In this document: positions 26,464 to 34,405 of the stretch, one piece after another
Numbering within the stretch: the stretch's first letter is position 1
Layout of the letters: the number at the start of each line of letters is the position of its first letter
NCBI GenBank assembly: GCA_005882895.1
Contig: VBBD01000078.1
Span: forward strand, 1-47,573
Origin: Candidatus Bathyarchaeota archaeon
Lineage (GTDB): Archaea > Thermoproteota > Bathyarchaeia > 40CM-2-53-6
Direction of reading: 5' to 3'
DNA: 47,573 nucleotides
The notes under the pieces: generated by a model
Databases searched by the model: none
Told to the model about the DNA's origin: nothing
Seen by the model: the letters and a program-made list of their open reading frames with translations, nothing else
Made by a program: the position numbers and the translations under genes

Positions 26464-26505
26464 CAAGACTAAGAAAGGAAGTAGCCAGGTAAGCAGGGCG
26501 GGCAA

Positions 26506-27642
26506 ATGTCGCTCAACATAGGAAGAATAATTGGGATTCCCGTCAGAATCCACTACACTCTTTGGCTCGTCCTTCTCCTAATCGCTTGGTCGCTTGCCGA
26601 AGGCTACATGCCCCAACACTATCCTGGCCTTGGTGCGACCACCTACTGGGCAATAGGAATCGTCTCCGCGATCATCCTCTTCGTCTCAGTCTTCCTCCAC
26701 GAACTCTCCCACTCGTACATCGCCAAGAAGAACGGCCTGCCGATCAGGCGGATCACACTGTTCTTCTTCGGAGGAGTCTCAGAGATGAGCGAGGAGCCGA
26801 AGGATCCCGCTCTCGAAGTTCGTATGGCCGCAGCAGGCCCCCTCACAAGCTTCCTGATTGCAATTGTTCTCGGTGCCTTCTGGTTTCTGACAATGTTAGT
26901 AAGCGGGCCAGTACCCGTTATCGCAACGCTCTATTATGCAGCGCTCCTAAACGGAGTTCTAGGCGCGTTCAACCTAATCCCTGCTTTTCCCCTGGATGGA
27001 GGCAGAGTTCTCCGCGGAAGCCTCTGGAACCGATCGAAGAACCTCCTCAGCGCCACCGCGAACGCGACCCGAGTTAGCGAAGTGATCTCCCTACTCATGA
27101 TGGCCGTCGGGTTACTCTTCGTCGTCTTCGGCGATTTCATCAATGGATTGTGGATCATCTTTCTAGGCTGGTTCATTCGGTCCGGCGCAGAGACAAGCTT
27201 GAGACAGACCAGATTGACAGAGTCTCTTGCTGGCGTCAGAGTAGGCGACATCATGACCAGGGAACTGCTGTCAGTCTCTCCTGACGCGTCCGTCCAACAG
27301 CTCGTCTCCGACTACTTCCTTGTCCATCCCCACGGAGGCTACCCGGTCGTCTCAAACGGGAAACTGCTCGGGGTTGTGACAATGTCCTCGGTCCGGTCCA
27401 TTCCTCGTGAGAAGAGAGATTTCGAAAGAGTCAGCCAGGCAATGGTTCCGTTCGAAAGAACGATCACTGTGAATCCGACAATCTCAGCAATCGACGCTCT
27501 GCAAATAATGGCCAAGAATGGAATAGGCAGGCTTGTCGTCATGGATGGAGACAAGATTGCCGGAATGGTTACCCACGGAGACCTGATGAAGACCATGAAG
27601 GCAAGACAAGAACTGGGAATGTGGGACCTCAGCCACTCCTGA
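26506..27642 (+). CDS. Site-2 protease (M50) with two CBS domains
   Basis: 378 residues. The HELSH motif (His65, Glu66, His69) is the zinc site of an intramembrane metalloprotease, and FNLIPAFPLDGGRVLRG carries the third ligand (Asp164). About five to six membrane segments are followed by two CBS domains (roughly residues 245-300 and 305-365). CBS domains bind adenosine nucleotides and may regulate proteolysis. The family cleaves membrane-bound regulatory proteins; the substrate here is unknown. ATG start. Confidence 0.9.
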   Translation: MSLNIGRIIGIPVRIHYTLWLVLLLIAWSLAEGYMPQHYPGLGATTYWAIGIVSAIILFVSVFLHELSHSYIAKKNGLPIRRITLFFFGGVSEMSEEPKDPALEVRMAAAGPLTSFLIAIVLGAFWFLTMLVSGPVPVIATLYYAALLNGVLGAFNLIPAFPLDGGRVLRGSLWNRSKNLLSATANATRVSEVISLLMMAVGLLFVVFGDFINGLWIIFLGWFIRSGAETSLRQTRLTESLAGVRVGDIMTRELLSVSPDASVQQLVSDYFLVHPHGGYPVVSNGKLLGVVTMSSVRSIPREKRDFERVSQAMVPFERTITVNPTISAIDALQIMAKNGIGRLVVMDGDKIAGMVTHGDLMKTMKARQELGMWDLSHS

Positions 27643-27707
27643 CTTGGCGTGAACTGAGAAACGTGACGCGAAACAATAGAGCCTTGTCGGCAACTAACTG
27701 ACAGAGT

Positions 27708-28124
27708 CTACTTATTGACTCGGGCCAGTGGGCGGAGTCTTTCATCTCGGACCTTCTCCGCACCCTCAATGTCCTGCTTGTCCCACTTTTTCACCCATTC
27801 GGCCAGGTCGCCGAGAAGAGCATGCAGCTCCATACCCTTTTTGGTGAGCGAGTATTCTACTCGTGGCGGAGTCTCTGGGTAGACTTTTCGCTCGATAATC
27901 TTTCTCTGGTCCAGCTCATTCAGTCTCTCAGCGAGGCTCGTTGCGCTTATCCCTTGTATCCTACGCTTCAGCTCGTTGAATCTTGCAGGCTCTTTGAGAC
28001 CAAGAGCATGGATTACTGGAAGGGTCCAGACTTTCGTAAGGTCGTTCCAGGCAGAATGTAACAGCTTGCATTCATCGGACTGCTCTTTTGTAATGTCTTG
28101 GTTAACCTGGGTTGACTTACTCAA
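27708..28124 (-). CDS. HxlR-family transcriptional regulator
   Basis: 138 residues, winged helix of the HxlR family (WTLPVIHALGLKEPARFNEL, then ISATSLAERLNELDQRKII). No conserved Cys for redox sensing. The start is a TTG at 28124, with a perfect inverted repeat right upstream at 28127-28145. Divergent from the split-barrel/HtrA/DUF1512 operon, so it probably represses that operon and itself. Confidence 0.85.
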   Translation of the reverse strand: MSKSTQVNQDITKEQSDECKLLHSAWNDLTKVWTLPVIHALGLKEPARFNELKRRIQGISATSLAERLNELDQRKIIERKVYPETPPRVEYSLTKKGMELHALLGDLAEWVKKWDKQDIEGAEKVRDERLRPLARVNK

Positions 28125-28126
28125 CT

Positions 28127-28145
28127 AACTAATACCCACTTAGTT
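28127..28145. promoter_or_regulatory. HxlR operator candidate
   Basis: AACTAA and TTAGTT form a perfect 6-bp inverted repeat with a 7-nt spacer, 2 nt from the HxlR start codon and 17 nt before a TATA-like GTATATAAGC (28161-28170) of the divergent gene. Confidence 0.5.
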
Positions 28146-28196
28146 TCCCTGGACTACCAAGTATATAAGCGTGACTAACCCCTAGATGATTTAGAC

Positions 28197-28553
28197 ATGA
28201 TGCGGCATAAAGACGGCGTCAGAGGCTTCACCGAGAGAGAATACCGATACCTGATGGAGAGAAGCCTCGCCAGAATAGCCTTCGTCTGCGAAGACTCCCA
28301 ACCCCATATCGTCCCTGTAATCTACGAATTCGACGGACGCTACCTCTACCTGAGTGGCTGGAACCTGAAATACAGCCCGCGATTCCAAGACCTAGACGAG
28401 GTAAAGATCACCCTCCTCGTTGACGACTTGGAATCAGCCAACCGACTAGTCCCCCGTGGAATCGAGGTCACCGGGCTCGTTGAGACCAAAGAGAAAGACG
28501 ACAAGCTATACCTCAGAATAACTCCCGTAGGAAAAACAAGCTGGGGACTCTAA
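28197..28553 (+). CDS. Pyridoxamine 5'-phosphate oxidase-like split-barrel protein
   Basis: 118 residues with the flavin-binding split-barrel fold typical of F420- or FMN-binding proteins (LARIAFVCEDSQPHIVPVIY; YLYLSGWNLKYSPRFQDLDE). ATG at 28197, about 30 nt after a TATA box, so the leader is very short. The HtrA gene starts 2 nt after its stop. Confidence 0.75.
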   Translation: MMRHKDGVRGFTEREYRYLMERSLARIAFVCEDSQPHIVPVIYEFDGRYLYLSGWNLKYSPRFQDLDEVKITLLVDDLESANRLVPRGIEVTGLVETKEKDDKLYLRITPVGKTSWGL

Positions 28554-28555
28554 AC

Positions 28556-29524
28556 ATGACAACATTATCCGCGCTGGAGAACCAGGTTACAGAGGCTGTT
28601 GAGCGGCTGAGCGAAAGCGTCGTCAGCATCGACAGCGTTCGAGTCACCCGAGACTTCCGCTACGGTCTCGTGCCAATCGAAGGGAAAGGCTCCGGACTAA
28701 TAATCGACCGCAAAGGATACGTCATCACCAACAACCACGTCATCGATGAAGCGACAAGAGTCCAGATTCACCTGAAAGACGGTAGATCGTTCCTCGGCGA
28801 AGTCGTCGGCTCAGACAGCTCTACGGACATCGCGGTAATCAAAGTGGACGCGGATAACCTTCCCGCAGCAAGCCTAGGCGACTCGGAGAAACTGAAGGTT
28901 GGACAAATAGCTCTCGCCATCGGCAACACCCTCGGGCTCCAAGGAGGACCGACAGTCTCCATGGGAGTCGTGAGCGCCCTCGGACGGCCGCTGCCAGGCA
29001 CAGACTTCATCTTCGAAGGACTCATCCAAACCGATACCGCCATCAATCCAGGAAACAGCGGCGGACCCCTTGCGGACATAGGTGGCAACGTGATAGGAAT
29101 GAACACAGCGATGATTCCGTTCGCTCAGGGAGTAGGCTTCGCCATACCCGTCAATACGATGAAATGGGTCGTACAGCAGATACTCGAAAAAGGACGCGTC
29201 ATCCGGCCCTGGCTTGGAATATCGGGAGCCAACATGAACCAGGCGATTGCGCGAAGATACGACCTCCCAGCGGATTCAGGGGTTCTGGTTGTCGAAGTCG
29301 ATTCGCGAGGGCCAGCCTACGAGGCAGGAATGCGAGTAGGCGACGTGATAACACAAATCGGGTCTCATCCGGTCAAACAAATGAAAGACATTCTAATGGC
29401 TCTGTCAAGGCTTGCCATAAAGGAGGAGGTTGAGGTCGGCTTCATACGGCTCAACGCAAAACGAAAAGCTTTACTGAGATTGAAGGAATCACCTATAGCA
29501 GTGTCCGCTTCGCGGGAAGGGTAG
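28556..29524 (+). CDS. HtrA/DegP-like serine protease with PDZ domain, cytoplasmic
   Basis: 322 residues. The catalytic triad is His61 (TNNHVID), Asp91 (STDIAVIK) and Ser168 (NPGNSGGPL). A C-terminal PDZ domain covers about 225-310. There is no signal peptide or membrane anchor, so it acts in the cytosol, unlike bacterial DegP. It sits 2 nt after the split-barrel gene and 9 nt before DUF1512, so it is in the same operon. It may degrade misfolded proteins or act on the partner. Confidence 0.9.
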   Translation: MTTLSALENQVTEAVERLSESVVSIDSVRVTRDFRYGLVPIEGKGSGLIIDRKGYVITNNHVIDEATRVQIHLKDGRSFLGEVVGSDSSTDIAVIKVDADNLPAASLGDSEKLKVGQIALAIGNTLGLQGGPTVSMGVVSALGRPLPGTDFIFEGLIQTDTAINPGNSGGPLADIGGNVIGMNTAMIPFAQGVGFAIPVNTMKWVVQQILEKGRVIRPWLGISGANMNQAIARRYDLPADSGVLVVEVDSRGPAYEAGMRVGDVITQIGSHPVKQMKDILMALSRLAIKEEVEVGFIRLNAKRKALLRLKESPIAVSASREG

Positions 29525-29533
29525 AATAGTAGC

Positions 29534-30619
29534 ATGGCCTTAATCGATCTCAGCCAGATAGTCAACCTCGTCTACTTCGCCTCATTCTTCATGATCTTCT
29601 TCTACGGGCAACGTCTCCAAGTACAATGGCAACTCGTCAGCGTCAAGCGAAGCCTCGGAAAACTGGAAAGGAGCAAGACCGCTGCGCGCCAAAAATTTGT
29701 CGACTCGATATCTAGATTCCAGATGGACAAGAAGACGGTCGAGACCAAGATTGATAGACTCAATAACTCATTCACCATAACGCCGGTAAGCCTCGATCCC
29801 TCCGGCATAGTCGGAAAACTAGAACACGTTCTAGACACGTACGATGATCATTTGAAGATGGAAGTCAAGGCCATTGCCCCTAACGCTACTGAATCCGATG
29901 TGAACACTCTAAGTAACCAGCTTGAGATCTCAATTGGCTTAGACGGCATGTTCCGCCTGGTCCGCCACTTCTATCTCCTTGCAAAGAAGACGGGAGGAAT
30001 AATGGCCCTTGCCCAGCTCCAGATGGCCCTTCCGATGATAATGGAAGAGGCCGAAGCCTACGGCGCGGCAATAGACGCTTTCGCGAAAGCCCAGCCCATA
30101 GGAGACGGGGTCGGACCCTTGGTCGTGAGTCAGATTACTGCTGGACGACGAGGAAACGAACTGGTCAAAGACACAATGGTCTACGACGTTGATTTTGAAG
30201 GTCGACGGGTTTGGGTTGTCCGAGCAAAGGGTCCAGGAGGAAACGTTGGAAAACCGGGTGTTGCAGTTGAGAAGCTGATCCAGGAATCAGGACCCATAGG
30301 ACTTGTAGTCACTGTCGATGCAGCACTGAAGTTTGAAGGAGAACCGAGCGGGGACGTAGCAGAAGGAATCGGTGCCGCGATCGGCGGGCCAGGTACAGAA
30401 CGATATCACATTGAGGCTAGCGCTTCGAAAAACCAGATTCCGCTCCTGGCAGTGGTTGTGAAAATGTCTTCTAAGGAAGCAATATCCTCGATCACACCCT
30501 TGGTCAAGACGGGGGTCGACGCTGCGGTTAACAGGGTCCAGAACGAGATCAGATCAAAGTCCAAGCCAGGCGACAGCATTATCCTGGTTGGTGTAGGAAA
30601 CACCATCGGCGTCCCCTAA
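29534..30619 (+). CDS. DUF1512 family membrane protein
   Basis: 361 residues. The N-terminal membrane segment (LVYFASFFMIFFYGQRLQVQ) is followed by a coiled region and a long alpha/beta domain with GNELVKDTMVYD and DSIILVGVGNTIGVP, which is the DUF1512 signature. This family is largely archaeal, and its function is not established. Inserted between HtrA and a split-barrel gene with gaps of 9 and 4 nt. Confidence 0.85.
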   Translation: MALIDLSQIVNLVYFASFFMIFFYGQRLQVQWQLVSVKRSLGKLERSKTAARQKFVDSISRFQMDKKTVETKIDRLNNSFTITPVSLDPSGIVGKLEHVLDTYDDHLKMEVKAIAPNATESDVNTLSNQLEISIGLDGMFRLVRHFYLLAKKTGGIMALAQLQMALPMIMEEAEAYGAAIDAFAKAQPIGDGVGPLVVSQITAGRRGNELVKDTMVYDVDFEGRRVWVVRAKGPGGNVGKPGVAVEKLIQESGPIGLVVTVDAALKFEGEPSGDVAEGIGAAIGGPGTERYHIEASASKNQIPLLAVVVKMSSKEAISSITPLVKTGVDAAVNRVQNEIRSKSKPGDSIILVGVGNTIGVP

Positions 30620-30623
30620 GACA

Positions 30624-31043
30624 ATGTCGACGGTGGAACAATCTCCATTGAGTGCCGCAGGAGACAAATTATCTCAATTCGCGGGCAAGAAACATATCAG
30701 CATCGAAACATACCGGAAAACTGGAGACCCCGTCTGCACGCCTGTTTGGTTCGTCGAAGAGAACGGAGAATTGTTTGTTCGCACTGATTCTAGCACTGGA
30801 AAGATAAAGCGCATACGCAACAATCCACGAGTTCGTATTGCACCCTGCAACGCGCGAGGTACCGTCAAAGGTGCGTGGGTCGACGGGGAAGCTCGAATGA
30901 TCGAGCGAGAATCCTCGGAACATGTCTTTACTCTTCTTCGGAAGAAGTATGGAATAACCTACAGGATCATCAGGTTGGTCCAAAGGTTCAGCCGGAGCAA
31001 GGCCCACCCAATCGGGTTGGCCATTCGAATCAGCTCCGCTTAG
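30624..31043 (+). CDS. PPOX-class F420-dependent split-barrel protein
   Basis: 139 residues. The pattern KHISIETYRKTGDPVCTPVW and TGKIKRIRNNPRVRIAPCNA is typical of PPOX-class F420-binding enzymes (e.g. Rv2074-like). It starts 4 nt after DUF1512, so it ends the operon that starts at 28197. F420 use is inferred from family. Confidence 0.8.
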   Translation: MSTVEQSPLSAAGDKLSQFAGKKHISIETYRKTGDPVCTPVWFVEENGELFVRTDSSTGKIKRIRNNPRVRIAPCNARGTVKGAWVDGEARMIERESSEHVFTLLRKKYGITYRIIRLVQRFSRSKAHPIGLAIRISSA

Positions 31044-31069
31044 CTCCTTAGCACCGGTTATAGCGGAAA

Positions 31070-31300
31070 GACTCGCCCATTATCAGCCCTGATTCGAGAT
31101 CTGAACTAGCAGATTATGATCGGGGTAAGATCCACGCTGGAAACTCGGATAATCACAAACCGATCCAAACCCGAATCAAGCTTTGATCAGCCGGACTCGC
31201 TCATTATCGGGGTCAGACAGGGGATGATCCTAGAAAATAGGAGGTCTTAGCGACCGACCCTCGCGTCACATGAGCGGTCGATTCGGACAGGATGCCGAAA
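31070..31300 (+). repeat. Noncoding repeat family, copy B
   Basis: Fills the 330-nt convergent gap between the split-barrel gene and the ferredoxin gene. It shares CAGCCCTGATTCGAGATCTG, GACTCGCTCATTAT (with a second GACTCGCCCATTAT at the left edge), GTCAGACAGG and GGTCTTAGCGAC (31243-31254) with copies A and C. A hairpin CGACCG...CTC / GAG CGGTCG is possible at 31251-31280 with a 9-nt loop and a 3-nt bulge. No ORF with coding character. Confidence 0.8.
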
Positions 31301-31372
31301 CTAAACTGAAGTGAAGAACGGGCTATCTAGATTTAGTGGCTCTATGTCTGGCTTGGAGCTGCGAGCCCTATT

Positions 31373-31774
31373 CTAGGGTTCGGTGATCTTGATCGCTTGA
31401 ACAGGGCACTGGATCTCGCATGCCCGACAGAAGATACAGTCCTGTTCCCGAGCCGGATCAGCTTTCCAGTTCGCCAAAGGCGCCTTTCCACTATCATTCG
31501 TCACACCCTTGTCCATCTTCTCCTGCTCTCCAGGAAGCTCCATCCGGTCGAAAACGTTGACTGGGCAGACGGTTATGCAGATACCGTCCGCGATACAGAT
31601 GTCAAAGTCCACTCCCACGTTGCTCCCGTGGACTCCATACTCTTTACTCACTCCGTTCTTGTAGAGGACCTTGTGCTGAATATGCGTCTCTTTTGTAGGC
31701 CACTGGTTTGGAAAACTAGCGTCCTCGATGAGCTTCCGAACGTTTCCATCCGACAAGGCTGAATCCTTCCTCAT
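31373..31774 (-). CDS. Zinc-containing 7Fe ferredoxin (archaeal type)
   Basis: 133 residues from the ATG at 31774. The N-terminal extension has His31 and His34 (ETHIQHKV) and His49 (GVHG), which match the zinc-ligand histidines of the Sulfolobus zinc ferredoxin. Cluster motifs are CIADGICITVCP (C60, C66, C70; a [3Fe-4S]-type site) and CIFCRACEIQCP (C113, C116, C119, C123; [4Fe-4S]). A 20-residue insert between the two cluster halves is longer than in Sulfolobus. A long upstream ORF start at 31843 is less likely, since a TATA box is placed just before 31774. Confidence 0.85.
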   Translation of the reverse strand: MRKDSALSDGNVRKLIEDASFPNQWPTKETHIQHKVLYKNGVSKEYGVHGSNVGVDFDICIADGICITVCPVNVFDRMELPGEQEKMDKGVTNDSGKAPLANWKADPAREQDCIFCRACEIQCPVQAIKITEP

Positions 31775-31790
31775 GAGCCCTGTTAACGGC

Positions 31791-31800
31791 ATATAAAACC
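31791..31800 (-). promoter_or_regulatory. TATA box of the zinc ferredoxin gene
   Basis: GGTTTTATAT on the minus strand lies about 21 nt before the ATG at 31774, which would give a leaderless or near-leaderless transcript. Confidence 0.45.
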
Positions 31801-32042
31801 GTTGAATGCAAATTGTACGTTGACAGAGGCTCTCCTCTGTCATGTAAAGACCGAGCTCGCGCTAGTCTGCACGGACCCAAGAATATTGCTAAAGTATCGT
31901 TGCCCCATTCCATTCTCATCGGCTAGAAAGAATCAAATGCTTCGTGGACGGCAAGGTCTCCCCACAGTCCCCGAGAAGGTAAATCGCTGTTACAACATAC
32001 GTATCCATTCGCCTCCCGGACTCTGGTCTAGGCCACAAGCCA

Positions 32043-32465
32043 ATGCGCACTCAGATCTCCACTCTATTCCACGAAACAGTAAACGACTGTTTCCGAAACG
32101 CACTCGATGGCATGGGACCGACAGTTCGCGACGTGATCTATGAAGTACTTGCAAAGAAAGGAATTGAGCAGTCGGAAATATCTTCCCGTTTTGACGATGT
32201 CGTCGTGATCTTGACAGATTCTCTCGGGGCGAGCGCTCGTGTCATCGTCTACAGAACAATGACGCTGTTGTGTCAGGAATACCAGATGAGAGCCGACTTC
32301 AACTACCAGGACTCTCTGAGAGACAGAATGGTACTGCTCAGAGATCGAGTAGTCGTTGACCATCTCTATCCGAAACGGGTACAACGAAACGATCCAATCT
32401 TCTCAAGGCCTAGCAACACTCAGCTAAATCAGAACCCAGGCGTAACAGTTTCAGGCGGCAAATAG
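32043..32465 (+). CDS. Conserved hypothetical protein, 140 aa
   Basis: Soluble, mostly helical protein starting MRTQISTLFHETVNDCFRNA. The core (MGPTVRDVIYEVLAKKGIEQ and ARVIVYRTMTLLCQEYQMRA) looks coding and well-folded, and the tail (LYPKRVQRNDPIFS onward) looks disordered. I do not recognise a family. It lies upstream of tRNA-Ser on the same strand, with no visible partner. Confidence 0.6.
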   Translation: MRTQISTLFHETVNDCFRNALDGMGPTVRDVIYEVLAKKGIEQSEISSRFDDVVVILTDSLGASARVIVYRTMTLLCQEYQMRADFNYQDSLRDRMVLLRDRVVVDHLYPKRVQRNDPIFSRPSNTQLNQNPGVTVSGGK

Positions 32466-32639
32466 AAAGCATCGAATTCCGCTGGCTCGCTAGTACAAGT
32501 CTTGACCCTTGCAGCCAACTTGTTCGCTTCTCCAACTCTTGACTGCTAGAGAACTAGTGTCAGCGTGAACTTGGCAAGCTTCGCCAGTTCTTCTACAGTT
32601 CGAAAGTGGTTTAAGACCGGTATCCCAATGACGATCCAC

Positions 32640-32755
32640 GCCGGGATGGCTGAGTGGTTAAAGCGACGGCCTCGAGATCTCAAGAGATAAGGGCCAGGAC
32701 ACGACAGCCGTTGGGCGTCACGCCCTCGTGGGTTCGAATCCCACTCCCGGCGCCA
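32640..32755 (+). tRNA. tRNA-Ser(CGA), apparently with an intron, CCA encoded
   Basis: Acceptor stem GCCGGGA pairs with TCCCGGC; discriminator is G, followed by CCA. D-arm GCTGAGTGGTTAAAGC, T-arm GTGGGTTCGAATCCCAC, and a long variable arm (GGGCG tca CGCCC) all fit type II tRNA-Ser. Anticodon CGA is at 32673-32675. The anticodon stem ACGGC pairs with GCCGT only if about 29 nt (32677-32705) are removed between positions 37 and 38, the usual archaeal intron site, spliced by the BHB endonuclease. Confidence 0.9.
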
Positions 32756-32808
32756 GAAGCTAGGATAGAAACGAAACGCTTTCCGACGATCCAGCTGCTT
32801 GGACCGAT

Positions 32809-33630
32809 CTATTCTTTCTTGAACTTGTTCCAAAAGTGCTGTTTGTGTTTGGCAATTCTGGCCGCCTTCTCAACCCCAGCATCAATCTCTGCAGTGTCAG
32901 ACTGTCCGGTTTGATCTTCGGAGGCTCCCTGTGACGTGCCAATGGCCGATTTCGAGTCCGTCGAGCCTCCTCCAGTACCTGGTTTCACCTCTCCCTTCAG
33001 CTCTGCTCCACCGTCAACATCTTTCAAGTCCACTTTTGGTCTTTCAGCTTCTCCATCACCAGTTTCGGCGAGAGAGATTTGGAACTCGCACTCCGGTGCG
33101 CCCTGCGACATGCACCGGACCTCTTTTGCCTGAACTGTCTTGTCAAGTACCTCGGCAAATATTCCAGCTAGGAAACCGCTGGTGAATATGCAGTTCGGTT
33201 CCTCCGAGGACCCGTTCTCCGTGGCTTCAAAGCAGTTAGCTACAACTATGTTTGCGCTGCTCTTGTCGAAATCGAGCCCGTTGATCTGTATCTTTCCCAA
33301 TCCAAGATTCGTGTCTTCCAGCGCAGAGTGAACCAGGTTTTCCAGACTCTGCCTGCTTTGCTCGCCCGTGGACCCAATGCTCTCCCTGAAAATACTCCCC
33401 TCGTGCACACCTATCCCACTAGCCAAGTAGGAAAGGAACGGTGCTGACTGATCTCCGACTAGTCGTTCGAGAGCTTCCCGCATAATCCGGATAACATCTC
33501 TCCTTAGAATAATCATTTTCTGTCCGAAAAAGGACACTTCTCCCTTGTTGTCGTTGAAGCGCAGCTGGTTCACCGATCCGACAAGTCTTCGGAGGTCGTA
33601 GCCCGTTGAGCGTTTGGGGTTAGTTTGCAA
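32809..33630 (-). CDS. V4R-domain protein with disordered tail and basic C-terminal helix
   Basis: 273 residues. The V4R (4-vinyl-reductase-like ligand- or protein-binding) domain spans about 20-180, with GLDFDKSSANIVVANCFEAT, FTSGFLAGIFAEVLDK and VRCMSQGAPECEFQIS. It is followed by a long Gly/Ser/Glu-rich linker and a basic end (ARIAKHKQHFWNKFKKE). A GTG at 33678 gives a longer form, but a TTG at 33630 follows AGGAG with good spacing, so I take it. It overlaps the MinD-like stop by 11 nt, showing translational coupling. V4R domains often bind small molecules and sit in regulators. Confidence 0.75.
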   Translation of the reverse strand: MQTNPKRSTGYDLRRLVGSVNQLRFNDNKGEVSFFGQKMIILRRDVIRIMREALERLVGDQSAPFLSYLASGIGVHEGSIFRESIGSTGEQSRQSLENLVHSALEDTNLGLGKIQINGLDFDKSSANIVVANCFEATENGSSEEPNCIFTSGFLAGIFAEVLDKTVQAKEVRCMSQGAPECEFQISLAETGDGEAERPKVDLKDVDGGAELKGEVKPGTGGGSTDSKSAIGTSQGASEDQTGQSDTAEIDAGVEKAARIAKHKQHFWNKFKKE

Positions 33631-34405
33631 TCTTTGTTGCTCCTGATAATTCTCTCTCCAATGTTTCCACCGCCTCACCTATCTTCTTGGCGAAGGAGGA
33701 ATCGGGATTATCTACGACGAATACGGATCTGCTCAGGTTGTTGATAACGTCCAGCTGAAACTCGAAGGCTTGCAAGAATCGCGACCTGAACAACTGGGAC
33801 AGTTCCTGGCCGACCTTTACGGCATCCTTGATCCGGACACCTGGCGGAATCATGTTCAAGGTCAGGAACGTGGGCTTCTCGAATGTTTCTGCCAAGAGGA
33901 CCATCACAGCAGTCCCGAACAAGTCTTGCTGGTCAACCCTTGACACTAGAACAAGAGCATCGCAACACCCCATCGCAAGAACAGTATCATTCTCGACCCC
34001 GGGATGAGTATCAACGATGATGTAATCGAGCTTGTTCTGTTCGCCAACCTTCTGTATTGTATCCTGAAATATCTCGACTTCCAGACCCGACTTTAGCAGG
34101 CGAAGCATATCCTCTACCTTGTTGCTGGCGGGGCAGAAGAACAGTCCTCCTTTCTTGAGGTTGAACCTCTCTGTAAGGTCTATCACGACATCCGCCGGGG
34201 TTGCATCTCCAAGAAAGATATCTGTGAGCGTTGCCTTGATCTCACTCTTTTTCAAGCCGAAAAGCACGTGTAAACCAGGTCCGGACAGGTCGAGGTCCAT
34301 GACTCCAACTCTACGGTTCCTGGCGAGTACGGCTGCAAGGTTCGCAGTTAGGGTTGTTTTTCCGGTTCCCCCCTTGAAAGAGTGAACGGCAATTACCTTG
34401 GTCAT
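33620..34405 (-). CDS. MinD/ParA-family ATPase, operon with surface PKD protein
   Basis: 261 residues. Deviant Walker A in SFKGGTGKTT, switch region DLDLSGPGLHV, Walker B-like YIIVDTHPG. No C-terminal amphipathic targeting helix is obvious. Overlaps the upstream PKD gene by 4 nt (ATGA) and the V4R gene downstream, so the three form one operon. It is paralogous to the gene at 452-1286 throughout. MinD-like ATPases place or activate other proteins. Here the partners are probably the surface protein tail and the V4R protein. Confidence 0.9.
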   Translation of the reverse strand: MTKVIAVHSFKGGTGKTTLTANLAAVLARNRRVGVMDLDLSGPGLHVLFGLKKSEIKATLTDIFLGDATPADVVIDLTERFNLKKGGLFFCPASNKVEDMLRLLKSGLEVEIFQDTIQKVGEQNKLDYIIVDTHPGVENDTVLAMGCCDALVLVSRVDQQDLFGTAVMVLLAETFEKPTFLTLNMIPPGVRIKDAVKVGQELSQLFRSRFLQAFEFQLDVINNLSRSVFVVDNPDSSFAKKIGEAVETLERELSGATKIAN

